A stretch of DNA of 64,000 nt from Balaenoptera acutorostrata (taxonomy: Eukaryota > Chordata > Mammalia > Artiodactyla > Balaenopteridae), in the NCBI RefSeq assembly GCF_949987535.1, contig NC_080073.1:23556116-23620115 (forward strand), written 5' to 3'. How positions within the stretch are numbered: position 1 is the first letter of the stretch; every line of letters begins with the position of its first letter. The notes below the pieces were generated by a model. The model did not search any database. It saw only the letters and a list, made by a program, of their open reading frames with translations, and was not told the origin of the DNA. The position numbers and the translations under genes are program-made. Shown in pieces: positions 45,406 to 57,804 of the stretch.

Positions 45406-46340
45406 GCATTATTTGATCCCCAAAACATGGAAAAGCTATGTGACCCCAAATACTCATTCCTACTTGATTGATAATATCAAATGACTGGAAGAAAGCATTC
45501 ATGTCCACCTTTAGAAAAACTATTAAGTCAGTTGTGATGCGGGCCTGTAAGGGAACATTGTACAACCAATGAACATTATATAAAGGTTAACTTAAAAAAT
45601 GGACATGCTAATCATATAATGTTGAGTAGATAAGTCAAATTTTCAGATGTTAGTGCAGTGCACTCTGATAATAACCACGGGAAAATATGTCTAAGATAAA
45701 AATACTGTGAATAAACTCACAAGAATGCTATTATTATTCCTGTGTTAGGGTGGTGAGATCATAGAAGATTTTCAAAAACTATTTTTCTCTATTGAAGATG
45801 AGTATGTAGATTTTTAGAATAATTTTCCTAAAGATTTACGTCTCTCAAACTTGCTCTTGTCCTCATTTCTCTTTCTAATGTAGGATCTAGATCTATCCCA
45901 AATCTGTGGAATTAATTAGATAATTAAGAGGAACCTCAGAACTACGAGGAGTGATTAAAGAAGGCATCTGACACATCCTACAAAGGAAAGGAGGATTCCC
46001 AAAGATATGAAAGAAAAAAAGGCGTGAAGGTAACTGCGACGTGATAACATTATTTTATGGGCTTGGAATGAGGAAAGCGTACTCTGCTTTACATCTAGCT
46101 TTGGAGAAGCAAATAGCTGTAAGAAAAGGAACACCCTGGGTGGGCATAACTGTCCAGCAATGCTGTGAGCAGATTTCCTTGGGTTCTCAGAGTACAGAAT
46201 GCAGAAATGCGTTGCAGTGGAAAGTTCTGAGACCTGGGTCCTTGCTCTGACTGAAAGAGCTCAGCGGCCTCTCGCATATGGCTCCATCTGTCTGAACAGG
46301 ATTCTAAAATGAGGACTGTGTCATCTCTGGGTCTTTCCCA
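45406..46340. other. Intergenic, nothing recognised
   Basis: Unique-looking sequence. The short frames have no recognisable domain. Confidence 0.45.
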
Positions 46341-46344
46341 GCTC

Positions 46345-46445
46345 TGCAATTCATTCATTCATTCAACAAATTTTTATTGAGCACGCACTGCATTCTAGGC
46401 ACTGCTCTAGGCACTTGTGGAGGTAAAAACAAAACAGAATAAAAC
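46345..46445 (-). mobile_element. L2 3' end, minus orientation
   Basis: CATTCATTCATTCAACAAAT, TTTTATTGAGCACGCACTGC and CTAGGCACTGCTCTAGGCAC are the inverted L2 3' end. Confidence 0.75.
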
Positions 46446-46600
46446 GAAACAAAATCAGAATAGGACATGGTTCCCAATCCCCAAATAAGCATTTGAACCC
46501 TATTTTAGGGGTGGGGGTAGGAGCAAGACAGCAGTCGAAAGGCTTTGTTTTCAAGTCACCTTTACAAATAGGTACGTGAAATATACTTAAAAAAAAATAG

Positions 46601-46893
46601 GGCTTCCCTGGTGGCGCAGTGGTTGGGAGTCTGCCTGCTGGTGCAGGGGACACGGGTTCGAGCCCTGGTCTGGGAGGATCCCACATGCCGCGGAGCGGCT
46701 GGGCCCGTGAGCCACAATTGCTGAGCCTGCGCGTCTGGAGCCTGTGCCCCGCGACGGGAGGGGCCGCGATGGAGAGAGGCCCGCGCACCGCGATGAAGAG
46801 CGGTCCCCGCACCGCGATGAAGAGTGGCCCCCGCTTGCCGCAACTGGAGAGAGCCCTCGCACGAACCGAGGACCCAACACAGCCAAAAATAGA

Positions 46894-46948
<55 letters not shown>
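46601..46948 (+). mobile_element. Young CHR SINE with long (AAAT)n tail
   Basis: Complete head and body, closely similar to the copy at 22944, including the 24-bp duplication (46785-46808 and 46809-46832). The tail has about 15 AAAT units. I could not define a target-site duplication. It underlies a spurious 201-aa minus frame. Confidence 0.93.
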
Positions 46949-46978
46949 AAGCAAAACCATCGTACCAATCAAGTCTTT

Positions 46979-47002
46979 AAAAAAAAAAAAAAAAAAAAAA
47001 AA
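46979..47002 (+). repeat. Poly(A) run
   Basis: About 24 consecutive A. It may be a decayed retrotransposon tail; no body was recognised. Confidence 0.9.
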
Positions 47003-47585
47003 TAACCATGCCTCTTATTGAGACAGTCAAAAGGAAGAGAATCATTCTGTCCACTAGTGCTGATACTATGTTCAGTAAATTAAAAAGCAGTTGCAGAATT
47101 TTGGTCTCTGCCTAAGAGAACACATGTTCTAAGGATTCAAGTGCGATAATTAATATGAAAAAAAAATAGTATGATGACCTAGTTGAGAGAGAAATACCCT
47201 GTATCTTGAATTTAGATCCTTTATTAGATCTTGGTTCTATCCCTTCCCTGTTATCATTATTTCCATGTTCATTCCCCAAATGGACAAGAGTGTCATTCTA
47301 ACATTCTCAAATTACCTTCTCATAAGAGGGAGTGAAGAATGTTCACAGTCTGGCCGAGACTTCCTACTAGGTGCCAAAACCCAAACCTTTATTTAAGGTT
47401 GACATAAGGCTAGACCAAGACACCCACTAGTCAAATACCATAATGTAAACTTTGCCAGTGACACGGTCAGTGCTTTAAGTCAGTCTGTAAGTTTTAGAAT
47501 TCTAACATAGTTTCCTTTTCTCCGTTTATTACTGAGTCCTTCTATATTCCTAGACCTTCTCTTAATAAAAAAAAAAAAAAAAAAA
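47003..47585. other. Intergenic, nothing recognised
   Basis: Unique-looking sequence with an A19 run near 47567-47585. Confidence 0.45.
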
Positions 47586-47589
47586 CAAC

Positions 47590-47720
47590 AACTAACACAT
47601 ACCAGACATTTGCTGTGTGCCAGGAACTTTGCAAAGTACCTTACATACATTATGTGATTTTTAGTCTTCACCAAAATGCTACGAGATAGACACTGAAAGT
47701 AGATGAGAAGTTAAGAAGTA
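47590..47720 (-). repeat. MIR SINE, minus orientation, diverged
   Basis: TTTGCTGTGTGCCAGGAACT, AAAGTACCTTACATACATTA and a GAGATAGACACTGAAAGTAG stretch follow inverted MIR order. Confidence 0.6.
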
Positions 47721-48455
47721 GCTAAAAGTAACGTAATAGTAGTAACAGGGAACACACACAGTAAGGTAGCAATGTATATAGTTTTGAAATTATGTCACTT
47801 AAAAATATAACCTTTCACTTACTGTACAACATCTGAAATCATGGCAATCACTCCTGTAGTGGATGGGCTGCTACACTGCCGAGATCCCCACTTCAGGACT
47901 TAATTCACCCGCTTGCTGGGAGTGAAATGGGCTGACAGACCTCAGATCAGTGTCTCTCCGGAGATCACCTCATCTGAAGAGAGCTGCCCTACCCAAGACC
48001 ATACGCCCTTCCCTCCAAGGACTGGTTACAACAGGGGGATGAAAGCCCCAACATTGGACGTCCTAGAAGAGCCATCTCAGCTTCGGAGCATGCTGGAGGG
48101 TTGATTGGGGCCTTCTTACAACAGCATCCTTCCCTTCTTGTAGGTATTGATTCCAACACCATTCCTTAACAAACCTCTCAAATGTTCATCTCCACCCAGA
48201 GTCTGCCTCCCAGGAACTAAACCCAACCCAACCCAACCCAACCCAAAATGTGTCAAGAATCCCATAATTTCAAAGCTTGGTCAGCCAAGTGATTATAAAC
48301 TGTGTGAATGAATGAATGAATGAATGAACTAGCTACAAGGAAGCCCCTCTGTGGCCAGTAGATAGAAATGCCGTCCATCCTTTGCCTGGGTCAGTCTTAG
48401 ATTATCTGAGGGCTTAAGGAACATATTCCTTGCATAAAACGTATTCGCAGCGCTA
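47721..48455. other. Intergenic with two short tandem repeats
   Basis: (CCCAA)n at about 48219-48246 and (GAAT)n at about 48304-48329. No gene was recognised. Confidence 0.6.
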
Positions 48456-48459
48456 AGTG

Positions 48460-48640
48460 CCTTACATGAGCAATCTCGTTTTATTCTTATAACAACCCTA
48501 TGAGGCAGATACTATTTTGTTCCCATTTTGAATGTGAAGAAACTGAGGATTAGAGTGGTTAATATCATGTCAAAGGTAAGTAAGTGGGATGCAGAGCTGG
48601 AATATGAATCCATATCTTTCTGACCCTAGAACCTGTGTTG
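48460..48640 (-). repeat. MIR SINE, minus orientation
   Basis: TCTTATAACAACCCTATGAG, GAAGAAACTGAGGATTAGAG and GGATGCAGAGCTGGAATATG match inverted MIR. Confidence 0.88.
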
Positions 48641-49578
48641 TAAAGCTGCCTTGCTATAGTATCTCACTGGCTAGTATATCTTGGTTTCCTCCACAGTTCC
48701 TTATGCATAGAAATAATTTAATGCTTTTTCCTTGATTTGTTGATTTGGCAGTACTTAAAACAGGCCTTTCCATGAGGGTGGTCAAGCATTTGAAAATGAC
48801 CGTAAGCTGACTTGAACTGTGCACATAAACTCTGCTCTGTTGCTCTGCCTTATAGGGATTTAACTGGCTACCTAATAAGGTGGGGAAACCCCAATTCCTT
48901 ATTTGTATCTGAGGCCACAGGCTAGGAACCAACACATAGTACACTAAGCTGCATTTGCTGGTTGAATGAATGAATAAATTAATGAATAAGAAAAACTTCT
49001 TCATTTCAAAATTTTAGCAGAGAGGGGAAGAATGCTCCTTTACATTTTACAGAGGATTATTGTGTGTGCAGATTTGCCAATCAGTATTTTAGTAGACTGA
49101 CCTTATGTGTCACCAGAAGAATAATTACTAAGCACACAGAAAACTGATATTCAATTTTGACCTGAGATGAATAGTAAATGTCGATTAATACTGTACAGAA
49201 TCATAGGTTTTAATCAATTCAATTCAATACATGCTGAGCTTACATATAAGATAATGTGAAGATCCAAACTTGATATCAAGGAGATTATATTGTAAAATTA
49301 TGAGGATGCACACACACACAGATCTTTAATACAGATAACATGTGATAAATGCTAGAAGGCAGACAAATAAAGGACTGTGGGAGGAGCCATGAGAAGGAGA
49401 CTGATTTGGTAAGGGAGAGGAGATAAAGCCTTCATTTTGTAGACTGCCTGAAACACACTTCTGAACAGTTACTCCCCTACTCAAGAACTTTCAAGAGCTC
49501 CCTGTTGCCTACAAATACAGTGAAAACCCCTTGACATGGCCTTGAAGACCCTGGTTTGCTAGGCCACCATCCTCTAAG
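48641..49578. other. Intergenic, nothing recognised
   Basis: A short GAATGAATGAATAAATTAAT stretch near 48963 may be an L2 end. Otherwise unassigned. Confidence 0.45.
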
Positions 49579-49581
49579 TGT

Positions 49582-49693
49582 AGGGTCATCAACTCATCCT
49601 GGTTTTCCCAGGACTTAGCCGTTTTAGTATTGAGAGTCCTGCTTCCCTGGAGAGCACCTCAGTCCCAGGCAAACCAGGACAGGTGGTCACCCT
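49582..49693. mobile_element. Small DNA transposon with inverted ends
   Basis: The left end AGGGTCATCAACTCATCCTG is mirrored by the right end CAGGACAGGTGGTCACCCT (imperfect inverted repeats of about 20 bp). The size of 112 bp fits a nonautonomous element. Confidence 0.65.
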
Positions 49694-49904
49694 AACAACA
49701 CATTTCAGTGTTTGATGAGGCCAAAGTGAGCCTCTCTCAGACGCCTGCAAACTTCCCCTGCTTTCTCACTTCCAAGTTTTTCTTCTTGCCTCATTTCCTT
49801 TCCCCAGCCTTGTATTCCAATCCACCTCATAATTCAAGAACCATATTCAGTATCTCCATCACTAAGTCTTGATGATGATATTACCTGTGTTAATACCACT
49901 ACTA

Positions 49905-50125
49905 CTAATAATAGCTAACCTTTATTAAAATTTCTGTAGCATTTCAAGTGGATCTTCGTATTAATCTTCACCCTCGATCATGTAAGTTCTACAGTTATCC
50001 CTATTTTACAGAAGCATAAAGTGACGTTCAGAGAGAATATTGTAATTCAGCCAAAGCGATCTAGCTGACAAGTGGCAAGGCGGAGATTTAACTCAGATCT
50101 AACACAGCACTCCATGCTTCTCATC
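49905..50125 (-). repeat. MIR SINE, minus orientation
   Basis: TAATAGCTAACCTTTATTAA, TTATCCCTATTTTACAGAAG and a diverged TCCATGCTTCTCATCAC end fit inverted MIR. Confidence 0.7.
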
Positions 50126-50464
50126 ACAATGGTGCACATCCTCTCCCTTCCTAGATTCTTCCTGTGTGAAATTAAGACCATCTGTAAAATAAATGCTTCT
50201 TTGGCCACTTAACACTACAATGCACTAAAAGCAATGTCCACTTGACTTGTTTCGGCTCCCAGGCTAGGAGCTCCTTGATACCAGGAGCTAAGTCCAAGTC
50301 ATTTCTTAATCCCCAAGAGTATGAAAGAGGCATAAGAATGTATGTTACATGAGAGACTAGATGTGTGGACAAGTGGAAGAGATTTTTAAACTGAGCCTTA
50401 AACGAAAAGTAGGTTTTAGATGGAGAGGATATGCCAAGCAAAGTGAATACTAATACTAATTATT
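50126..50464. other. Intergenic, nothing recognised
   Basis: Part may be L2-like (GGCTAGGAGCTCCTTGATAC). No gene was recognised. Confidence 0.4.
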
Positions 50465-50665
50465 ATTACTAGGAACATCTGGTGAATTCTTACTCTGATC
50501 AGACCGTATGGCATCCCATGCTCATAAATAACCTCTGGAGAGAACTCCTCTTACTATCATTGTTTTTCCTGTGGGGAAATCAAGGCTCAGAAAAATGACA
50601 CCAGTTGCCCGAAGTTACATAGCTGGTAAACGGCAGAGGCAGATTTCAGAATCACCCTTACTTGA
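50465..50665 (-). repeat. MIR SINE, minus orientation
   Basis: CTGTGGGGAAATCAAGGCTC, GTTGCCCGAAGTTACATAGC and GCAGAGGCAGATTTCAGAAT match inverted MIR. Confidence 0.8.
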
Positions 50666-50864
50666 CTCCCTAGCAAGAGCTGTGTATTCTGAAGGGAGGG
50701 GAGAAATGACAGGGCGTGCCGACAAAAGCGCCAAGTCAGCTGGTTTAGATGAAGCACAGAGGGCACGAAGAGAATGTTAATAACAATAAGGATAATAATA
50801 TTGGTTGGTCCTTGTTTTATCAACCCCTCGCATTCCCTGTGGCATTTGATGGTGGGCACACCCA

Positions 50865-51020
50865 GAGTTCACATTTATTGAGCACGTTATTGACAAAGCG
50901 CTTTTCATGGATCACCTCTCTCGTTTACTCCGCACAACAACCCTTTAAATAGGTACTGTTATTATCCTCTTTTTTGAAACAAAACAAATGAGGCTTAGAG
51001 GACTTGGGTGGCTACTGAAG
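50865..51020 (-). repeat. MIR SINE, minus orientation
   Basis: ACATTTATTGAGCACGTTAT, CTCCGCACAACAACCCTTTA and AAATGAGGCTTAGAGGACTT match inverted MIR. It ends just before the CpG-rich segment. Confidence 0.85.
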
Positions 51021-51049
51021 CTTGACGCCTAGAAAAACATCTTCCAGGT

Positions 51050-51620
51050 TTGTGACCACCGCCGAAAGCTGATCCCAACAACAGCATCCCAGCGCGCACC
51101 GCGCCCGCGCACCGCCCCCCACGTGCGCCTTCCAATCAAGCTTCTTAAAGAGGTTTCAGCTGAAGCCCATTCCAGCGGGCGGTGTTCCAGACAGCAGGAA
51201 GCGTCTCCACTCTTCCCCCGGAGATTCGGCATTTGTAAGTAATTCAGCGTTCTTTAGGGGTGGAAGGGGTCCCCAGCTGCCCTCTGGGTGTGTTCCTCTT
51301 ACTGAGGCGGCCCTGTGTGTGACACGTGATGTGCTAGACGGAGGGAAAAGGGCGGTCTGGCTAGGTCCCCTCAATGCTGGCTTAATCTCCCCACCAGCCA
51401 AATAAGATGCAATGAAAGTTGCCAAGAGTACTGTTTAGCGCACAGCAGTGTCCCGTCGGTGAAGAGGCCGCTGTTGGAACTCTGGTCAGCCGAAAGGCTT
51501 CTCTTTGAGACCAAAGAGAAAGTGAGGGTGAGGCCTCAGCTCGGATCAGAGCTGGCGGGAGAGCCTGGCCGCCTACACGACTGTTTTCTGGCACGTAGCG
51601 CTGCTCGCGGCGAAAGGTCG
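51050..51620 (+). promoter_or_regulatory. Candidate small CpG island and noncoding first exon
   Basis: CpG dinucleotides cluster at 51059-51120 (GCGCGCACCGCGCCCGCGCA) and again to 51620, in an otherwise CpG-poor region. On plus, a CCAAT box (51132-51136), a TTAAAGAGG element (51145-51153) and a strong splice donor TTT|GTAAGTAAT at 51235 lie in promoter-to-exon order. No protein frame with recognisable homology starts here, so a noncoding RNA is the most likely product. This is inference from sequence only. Confidence 0.45.
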
Positions 51621-53225
51621 CGCTTTTGTTTTTTTGATGTTATTCTCTCTTCTGTGGGCTAGGAATCTAGTTATGTGTTGCAAGGTGTATTCTTTGGGGT
51701 ACATGAAAGGCTAGTCACCTCCCGGCGCTTTTCACTTCTTTTGAAATTTGGCAACGTCTTGATCTTTTGGAAGATGAGTTTTGATACTCCAGTGCGTGGA
51801 GAAATAAAAGTAAACCGAGGTGGGTTTCAGATATATTTGTATGAATATGAACTTCTTGGAATCAATTTCAGTTTTAGAGTCAGCCCTTTGACGATACGAT
51901 GCAGGCTCCTTTAGTAGAATCTCGCCTGTGATCCCTGTCGTCTGGCTTCTCAGAAATTGGTCCTTTTATGCAATAAGTATTTGGTTTGACAAAAATGAAG
52001 TTGAAAGCTCCAGAGCAAATTTTGAACTTTGGCTTTCAGTCTTAGAAACCAGGTTTAGTGAACATTCTGAGGAAAAAGACGATGCTCTGCACTTCAGAAC
52101 TTCCTTGGGAGAAATAATGAGAATATAGCCGTTGTTCCTGTGTACAAATACAGAAAAGCCCTTAACTTCCCGGTTTTATTTTCCTGGAGTCTCTTCTAGC
52201 TTCTGAGTGTTGTGTGTGTGTTATTCAAGTTTCTGGAGGCTTGTTTCCTTGACTTTTGAGCTTTGCAAAAGAAAAGGTTTATCTCTCTATGATTACTGTT
52301 ATTTATTCATATTTATTCAGGAACTATGCCTATAAAGTTACAAATGTGTTGGAATGTAAATAGCAAAAGCACTATATAAATCCTTATATTTGAATCCATT
52401 TTTTCAAAGTCGTTTTAAATTGGTTCAGTTAACTTACTATTACAATGAACTATTTTATGCACAAGCTTAAATTTATAGTAGCTTTAAAGAATATCTTTGG
52501 AATTTTCACCTCACTTTCCTGTCTTGACTATAAACTCCTTGAAATATGCTAGTGCCTTTTCTGGTTACCCCACAGAGCACAATGGGTTTGAGAGTCTGGT
52601 TGAAACAGAAAATCCTAATGGGCTATTGATCTTCCAATGTTAACAAATGTCACTTCTTACAAGTGGAAACAATTTTATTGAACAACTTTATTGAAACAGA
52701 TGGTTATCTGTAGTATGGTGGGGGGAAGAAAAGCTTCCCAAATTATTAAAATTTGATATTGAAGAAAATTTTAAAACCACATGCATATGTCTCCAGAAAG
52801 TTAATCTAAAAATGATAGCCTTCATAGATTCTAGTAGGGCCAACAGCAGTTGTAGTTTCAAGGATTCCGACAGATTATGCTGAGTACTACATAAATGACT
52901 ACAGCTGGAAAGGATATTCAATCTATGTTGGGGAAATGTCATCGTGTAATTTCTCTTCCTATGGATATATTGTGATTTTTATTAGGTGCATATTGTATTT
53001 ATAAAATCAGTAATTTTTAACTTATAAGTACATTGAAGATAAAGTGTTTTATAGAACCGTTTGATACATTTGTATCAAAAGACAAAAAAATATATGAATT
53101 TGTTTGGGATTAGTTTTATTCTTATAGAATGCATTCACCTGTTTGCTATATGGGGGTTATTGCATGCACTGCCTCAATTCAGCATGGCCCTAAAGAAACA
53201 GTCCCCAAATAAATGATGATGGTAG
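51621..53225. other. Unique AT-rich sequence
   Basis: No clear retrotransposon, apart from a weak L2-like patch near 52520-52580. Short plus frames at 51675-52128 have no domain I recognise. Confidence 0.5.
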
Positions 53226-53229
53226 TACT

Positions 53230-53400
53230 GATAATGAGAGGTTTACTAGATGCGTGGCACTCTGCCATAGTATCCGTGTGTATTATCTCATTTAATTTGC
53301 ACTCAATCCTATGAGGTGGTATTAATCTCTACTTGAAAGATGCAGATTGAGCTTTTTTGACTTCAGTACTTGCAGGTGGTGATGAAACATTTAAATGAGG
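53230..53400 (-). repeat. MIR SINE, minus orientation, diverged
   Basis: GAGGTTTACTAGATGCGTGG, TTATCTCATTTAATTTGCAC and CAATCCTATGAGGTGGTATT match inverted MIR. Confidence 0.75.
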
Positions 53401-55305
53401 GCGACGCATTCATTCCCAGGATGTTCTGGATCGTATGTTCTCTTTCATTTGACTTGCCTTTTCACCTTATGGTTACTAACTCAGTGAATTAGAGCAGGTG
53501 ATGATGAAGCCAGTCACTGGTTGGATCCTTAACTAGTTGTTTTTTTGGTCTGTTTTCATAATTTCCTGAAGACAAGGAGTCTATGCTTGACTGGAGAGAA
53601 TTAGATGTGGCCAGCATTGGCTCAGTGTGTCCTCAGGCAACAATCAGCTGCCTGGATGAGATACAGCTGCCTCCTGACCACCTTTAGTCCCTCACATTAC
53701 CTCCGTGGTCCCTGATGTCATTTGCTTTGTGCCCCGGCTTTATTCCAAGGTCTCCCGAAAAGCAAGTTAACTAAGCAGCAAATATTTGTCTATGAGAGGT
53801 TTTGAATGTGTTAAGCTCTGGTATCTAATATATTTAGTTCATGTGATTTGTTCCTTTACTTACTGTTTGAAAATAATGAAATTTATATAAGATAACATTT
53901 TAAAATGGTCATGGAATGCTGGAAGCACATGTGTGAACTCGAAAACTTGGATTCAGAACTACTTTGAGATAAATAGTAAAATTCTCCCTCCCAACCTTCA
54001 GTAAAGCAGACATTTTGAAGAGTTTAATTTGCCCTCAATATAGAGGGAAATACAAGGTTGCAGACACGTGTGGACCCTACCCCCCATCCCCGCGCGGGTA
54101 CACGCACGCACACATAGGCGGCACTCCAATCTGGATTCTGATACTTATTTGAAATAGGACCTTAAACCACCTGAGTTTTCTCATCAATATAATAAGGGAA
54201 TTTGGTTGAAGTTCCCTTCGTACAACAAGGTGCTATTAATCTGAAGTTATGACATCTGTTTTCTTTTTTTTACATCTCAAGTAGAAGGGGCAGCAAGATT
54301 CTTTTCCTCATCAGAATTTTAGATGATAAGCAAAATGCTAAACCTTCTTCCAGGGAAGGTCATATTAAAATGAACTATAATAAATTCAGATACTCAGAGT
54401 TAAATCTACAGGGTTTAAAAAAGCACCATCGGTACCTGAAGAGTATGGTTGTCATTCATAACGTCACATACAAGATCAAGTCTTCTACCTAGTGTCTTAA
54501 AAATATAGTTAAAAGAAAAACCCTAAATAAATTTTAATATGCATGAACACTTCCAATGAAGATTAATATTTTATTTTACCCAACAACCCCGGTAAGCAAA
54601 AAAATTGTGTTATTCTATAAACTACTGATAATTGCCTTAACTGCGTTTGATTTTAATTCCATGAACTTGGTTTTCTTATACCTAAGAGGAATTAGCTTAG
54701 AGTGTATGTACTTTATTCTTTGCTTTCTGTGAGCTTTGTTGTTTTGAATATAAAATCTAGTTTTCCCTAAGGCAGTAAAAATGTTACTCCTTTTTTTTTA
54801 ATGTTTTAAATTGTAAGGAAATTGGATGAACACTGAGTATAGGCTAGGAACTTGATAACAAAATTCCATATACACTTATTCTCAATAGAGATAACTTCTT
54901 CATTAACTAACAAAATTATTTTAGCTTTTGTTTTGAAGTGAATTTTTTATTAAATAACTTGTTAAATTTAATAGAGGAAAAGGGTTTTTCGCTGTCAGAT
55001 TGTTATGGTCAGTATTAGGTGAATGGAAAATCAAGGAATAAGGAATGCAAATAACAGAATGATTTGTATACCTATAAATTGTCAGTCTTTCCCAGACATT
55101 ATTCCAGTTAGTCTTGAGAAGAATTCTCTATGGCGGTTTTCACAATTCCTGTTTTGCTAAAAAATAAGCAAGCTAAAATGTGTTCACAAGCTCACTGCTA
55201 GGCAGGATCTGATTTCAGGTTTGTCTGGCTCCAAACCTTGAGAGCTTTCTCTTTCACCATTTTGTGTGGAAGAAATATATTTTTGTGCAAATATTATTTC
55301 CTATC
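53401..55305. other. Unique AT-rich sequence
   Basis: No gene, RNA or repeat family was recognised over about 1.9 kb. Confidence 0.5.
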
Positions 55306-55309
55306 TGTC

Positions 55310-55440
55310 TTCCCCATTAGACTGTATAAGCTCCTTGAGAACAGAGATGGAATTTGCCTCGTTCACTGCCCTGTTCTCTGTCCTACACGGTTCCTGAATC
55401 CTGAGTAAGTGCTCAAGAAATATGAACTGAATGAACAAAC
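55310..55440 (+). mobile_element. L2 3' end, plus orientation
   Basis: TTAGACTGTATAAGCTCCTT, GAGAACAGAGATGGAATTTG and GTAAGTGCTCAAGAAATATG then GAATGAAC match the L2 3' end. Confidence 0.75.
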
Positions 55441-57205
55441 TGGAAATGCTCTAGAAACATAAATCATACAAACTTATTTCACTTCCTGTATTTCGAAACA
55501 CTTATTTTTCGGCTACTAATCTCTGTTTACTAGGGAGAATAGCTGTAGGTGTTTCGTGTTCAAGATGGATTTTAGTGAACATATTGAGAGGAATATGTGA
55601 CTAGAATTTAAAATAATTATCTTCCCTCTAGATCCTGAATTTTTAAAATGAAATATCAATAGCAAAGTGTGTTACAACATCCCTTATTAAAAAGGTTTAC
55701 AAATAAGACCTGTTGAACCAATCTGTTCTGATTGGTTCTCATCAAATTAACTCCTAATAAAGTAATTTGCATGTCTTCCAAAAATGGAGCATTAACTACC
55801 TGGTAATTGTTTTCTTGGCATTACCCCTGAAACCAAGTGTCTTGTTTACTCTTAGTGAACAAAATCAATTAAGTGGAGAAGTTTACTCGCCATTCTGAAT
55901 GCACTTATTTTATAATCATTGCACATATGCCAGTGCCTTCAGGTCAGAAGCTGTGTTTATTATAGAAAGGTTCTTGAACTCTCTTTGGGTAAAATACTGT
56001 GGCGTCTTCTTTTGTATATTTCAAGCTCATTCATTTTATAGTAATTAGCTCAGGGACTTAGTGTCTCAGTAAACATTCCTGTTCTGTGCTCTGATACTTT
56101 TAAGATGAAGATTCTTGAAATCAACTGATTAAATATATGCAAGATTAAAATGTTCTTCCTAGATTCTCTTATTCTTTAAATGCAAAATAACTTTACAAAT
56201 TTACAAATTATCACCTTAAAGTTCTTCCATAAATAGATCTTGTTCTGTGGTCAACAGCATTTCCTTTTTCTAACTACTGGACCACTGTTCATAAACTTCT
56301 GAAACTGACAGTTGTGCTTTTCTCTGAGAATTGGTGGTTTCTATTTTACGCTTAATGCAAGCAGTGGAAAGACAGAGTACTGAAATTTGGCTGATACCCA
56401 TGTAATAATTACATTTTAGTGTTTCAATTTGACATTAATTAGCTTTGCAGTGCTATAGTATTTTATACAAACGTACACAGAGAAAACTGAACGAATTTTG
56501 TTAAAACCATGGCTCACGTTATGTTGAGGAGAATAAACAAATTTTACTCCAGCCCTCAGAAAGAAATGATTTTATTCCATACCTTTCATGTGAGATCTTA
56601 ATACTGTTCACTTTGTATTTCTAATACACAACTGTTAAAATATTTTCTCATTTTCCCTTTTAATTCTAGATTAGAACACAGAAAATAACAATTTTAGACC
56701 CTAACTGTGTTAGTTTTGCTAATTTTTGTTAATCTCAATCACCATAAAGATAATATATAACCACCATAATCCACTTTTAAAAATTCTTATTTGAGCTTTA
56801 GAGTTTTAGACATGTCACCTTTGATCTTACATATTGATCTTTCTCTTAGTCTTCTATTTTCACAGGCTCCTCATCTTTATTTTATCTTTTTCTTTATATA
56901 AAAATAATTCATCTTTGCTGCTAACCCTTTTTTAACTTAATTCGGGGTATTTTATGTTCCAGGTCAATTTTGGAGCCATTATGGCCTGATGTACTTCTTG
57001 TCACTATTTTAGATAGTATTTTCATTAAATGTTATCTTTCACTGCCATTTTAGCCCATCTTTTATGCCCAGTTTCTTTTATTCCCGGATGTATATACGGC
57101 ACATCCCATTATTTGGCATAACTAGGTAGTACTGGTTAGAAACGTTCCTACCAGGCAAAGCATATTTTTTTTTCCATTCCATAGATGATGGTGGGACAGT
57201 CTAAG
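55441..57205. other. Unique AT-rich sequence
   Basis: No gene or repeat family was recognised over about 1.76 kb. Confidence 0.5.
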
Positions 57206-57209
57206 AAAT

Positions 57210-57425
57210 TCCTCCCTCCCTCCCTCCCTCCCTCCCTCCCTTCCTTCCTTCCTTCCCTCCTTCCTTCCTTCCTTCCCTCCCTCCCTCCCTCCCTCCCTCC
57301 CTTCCTTCCTTCCTTCCTTCCCTCCTTCCTTCCTTCCTTCCCTCCCTCCCTCCCTTCCTCCCTCCCTTCCTTCCTTCCTTCCTTCCCTCCTTCCTTCCTT
57401 CCTTCCCTCCCTCCCTCCCTCCCTC
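57210..57425 (+). repeat. Polypyrimidine (CCCT)n/(TTCC)n array with 65-bp higher-order period
   Basis: About 215 bp consist only of C and T on plus. Blocks of CCCT alternate with TTCC runs. A CCCTCC interruption inside the TTCC runs recurs at 57255, 57320 and 57385, exactly 65 bp apart. The minus strand is G-rich with repeated GGGA. All long frames here are Pro/Ser/Leu or Gly/Arg/Glu low complexity. Confidence 0.97.
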
Positions 57426-57800
57426 CATCAAATAGGATAGAGCATCTTAAACTTACCATGAGCAAGAGCTAAGGATCCAAGATGAATAATATACCTTCAG
57501 TCCTGGTCCCCAAAATGTCCTGCAGTTAGTGATTACAGACTGTCACAAATGCAGGTAAAAAGGATGGCAAGTGATAAGAACTGTGACATCAAGGCATTGA
57601 AGGAGCTCTGGGTTCTGAGGGAGACAAGGGACCAACCCTGTTGACTGTAGCCATGGAAGAGTTGAGGGGAGATGAAAATCCAGCCTTTGCTTTGAGAAAG
57701 CAGAGGGCTCTACCAGGTAGAAAGGTGGGAAAGAACATTGTGAGGAGTGCCTTGCCAGTAGCAGCTCTGAACCTTGGAGGTCACGCTGTGTCAGGAAGGC
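57426..57800. other. Intergenic, nothing recognised
   Basis: No gene or repeat was identified with confidence. Confidence 0.4.
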
Positions 57801-57804
57801 TGGA

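Noticed and set aside
46363..46968. 201-aa minus frame (with overlapping 136- and 99-aa frames)
   Set aside because: It lies almost wholly in a CHR SINE and its tail; the same peptide patterns appear in every SINE copy, so it is repeat-derived.
57148..57472. Gly/Arg/Glu-rich and Pro/Leu/Ser-rich frames
   Set aside because: They are translations of the polypyrimidine array, with no gene structure.
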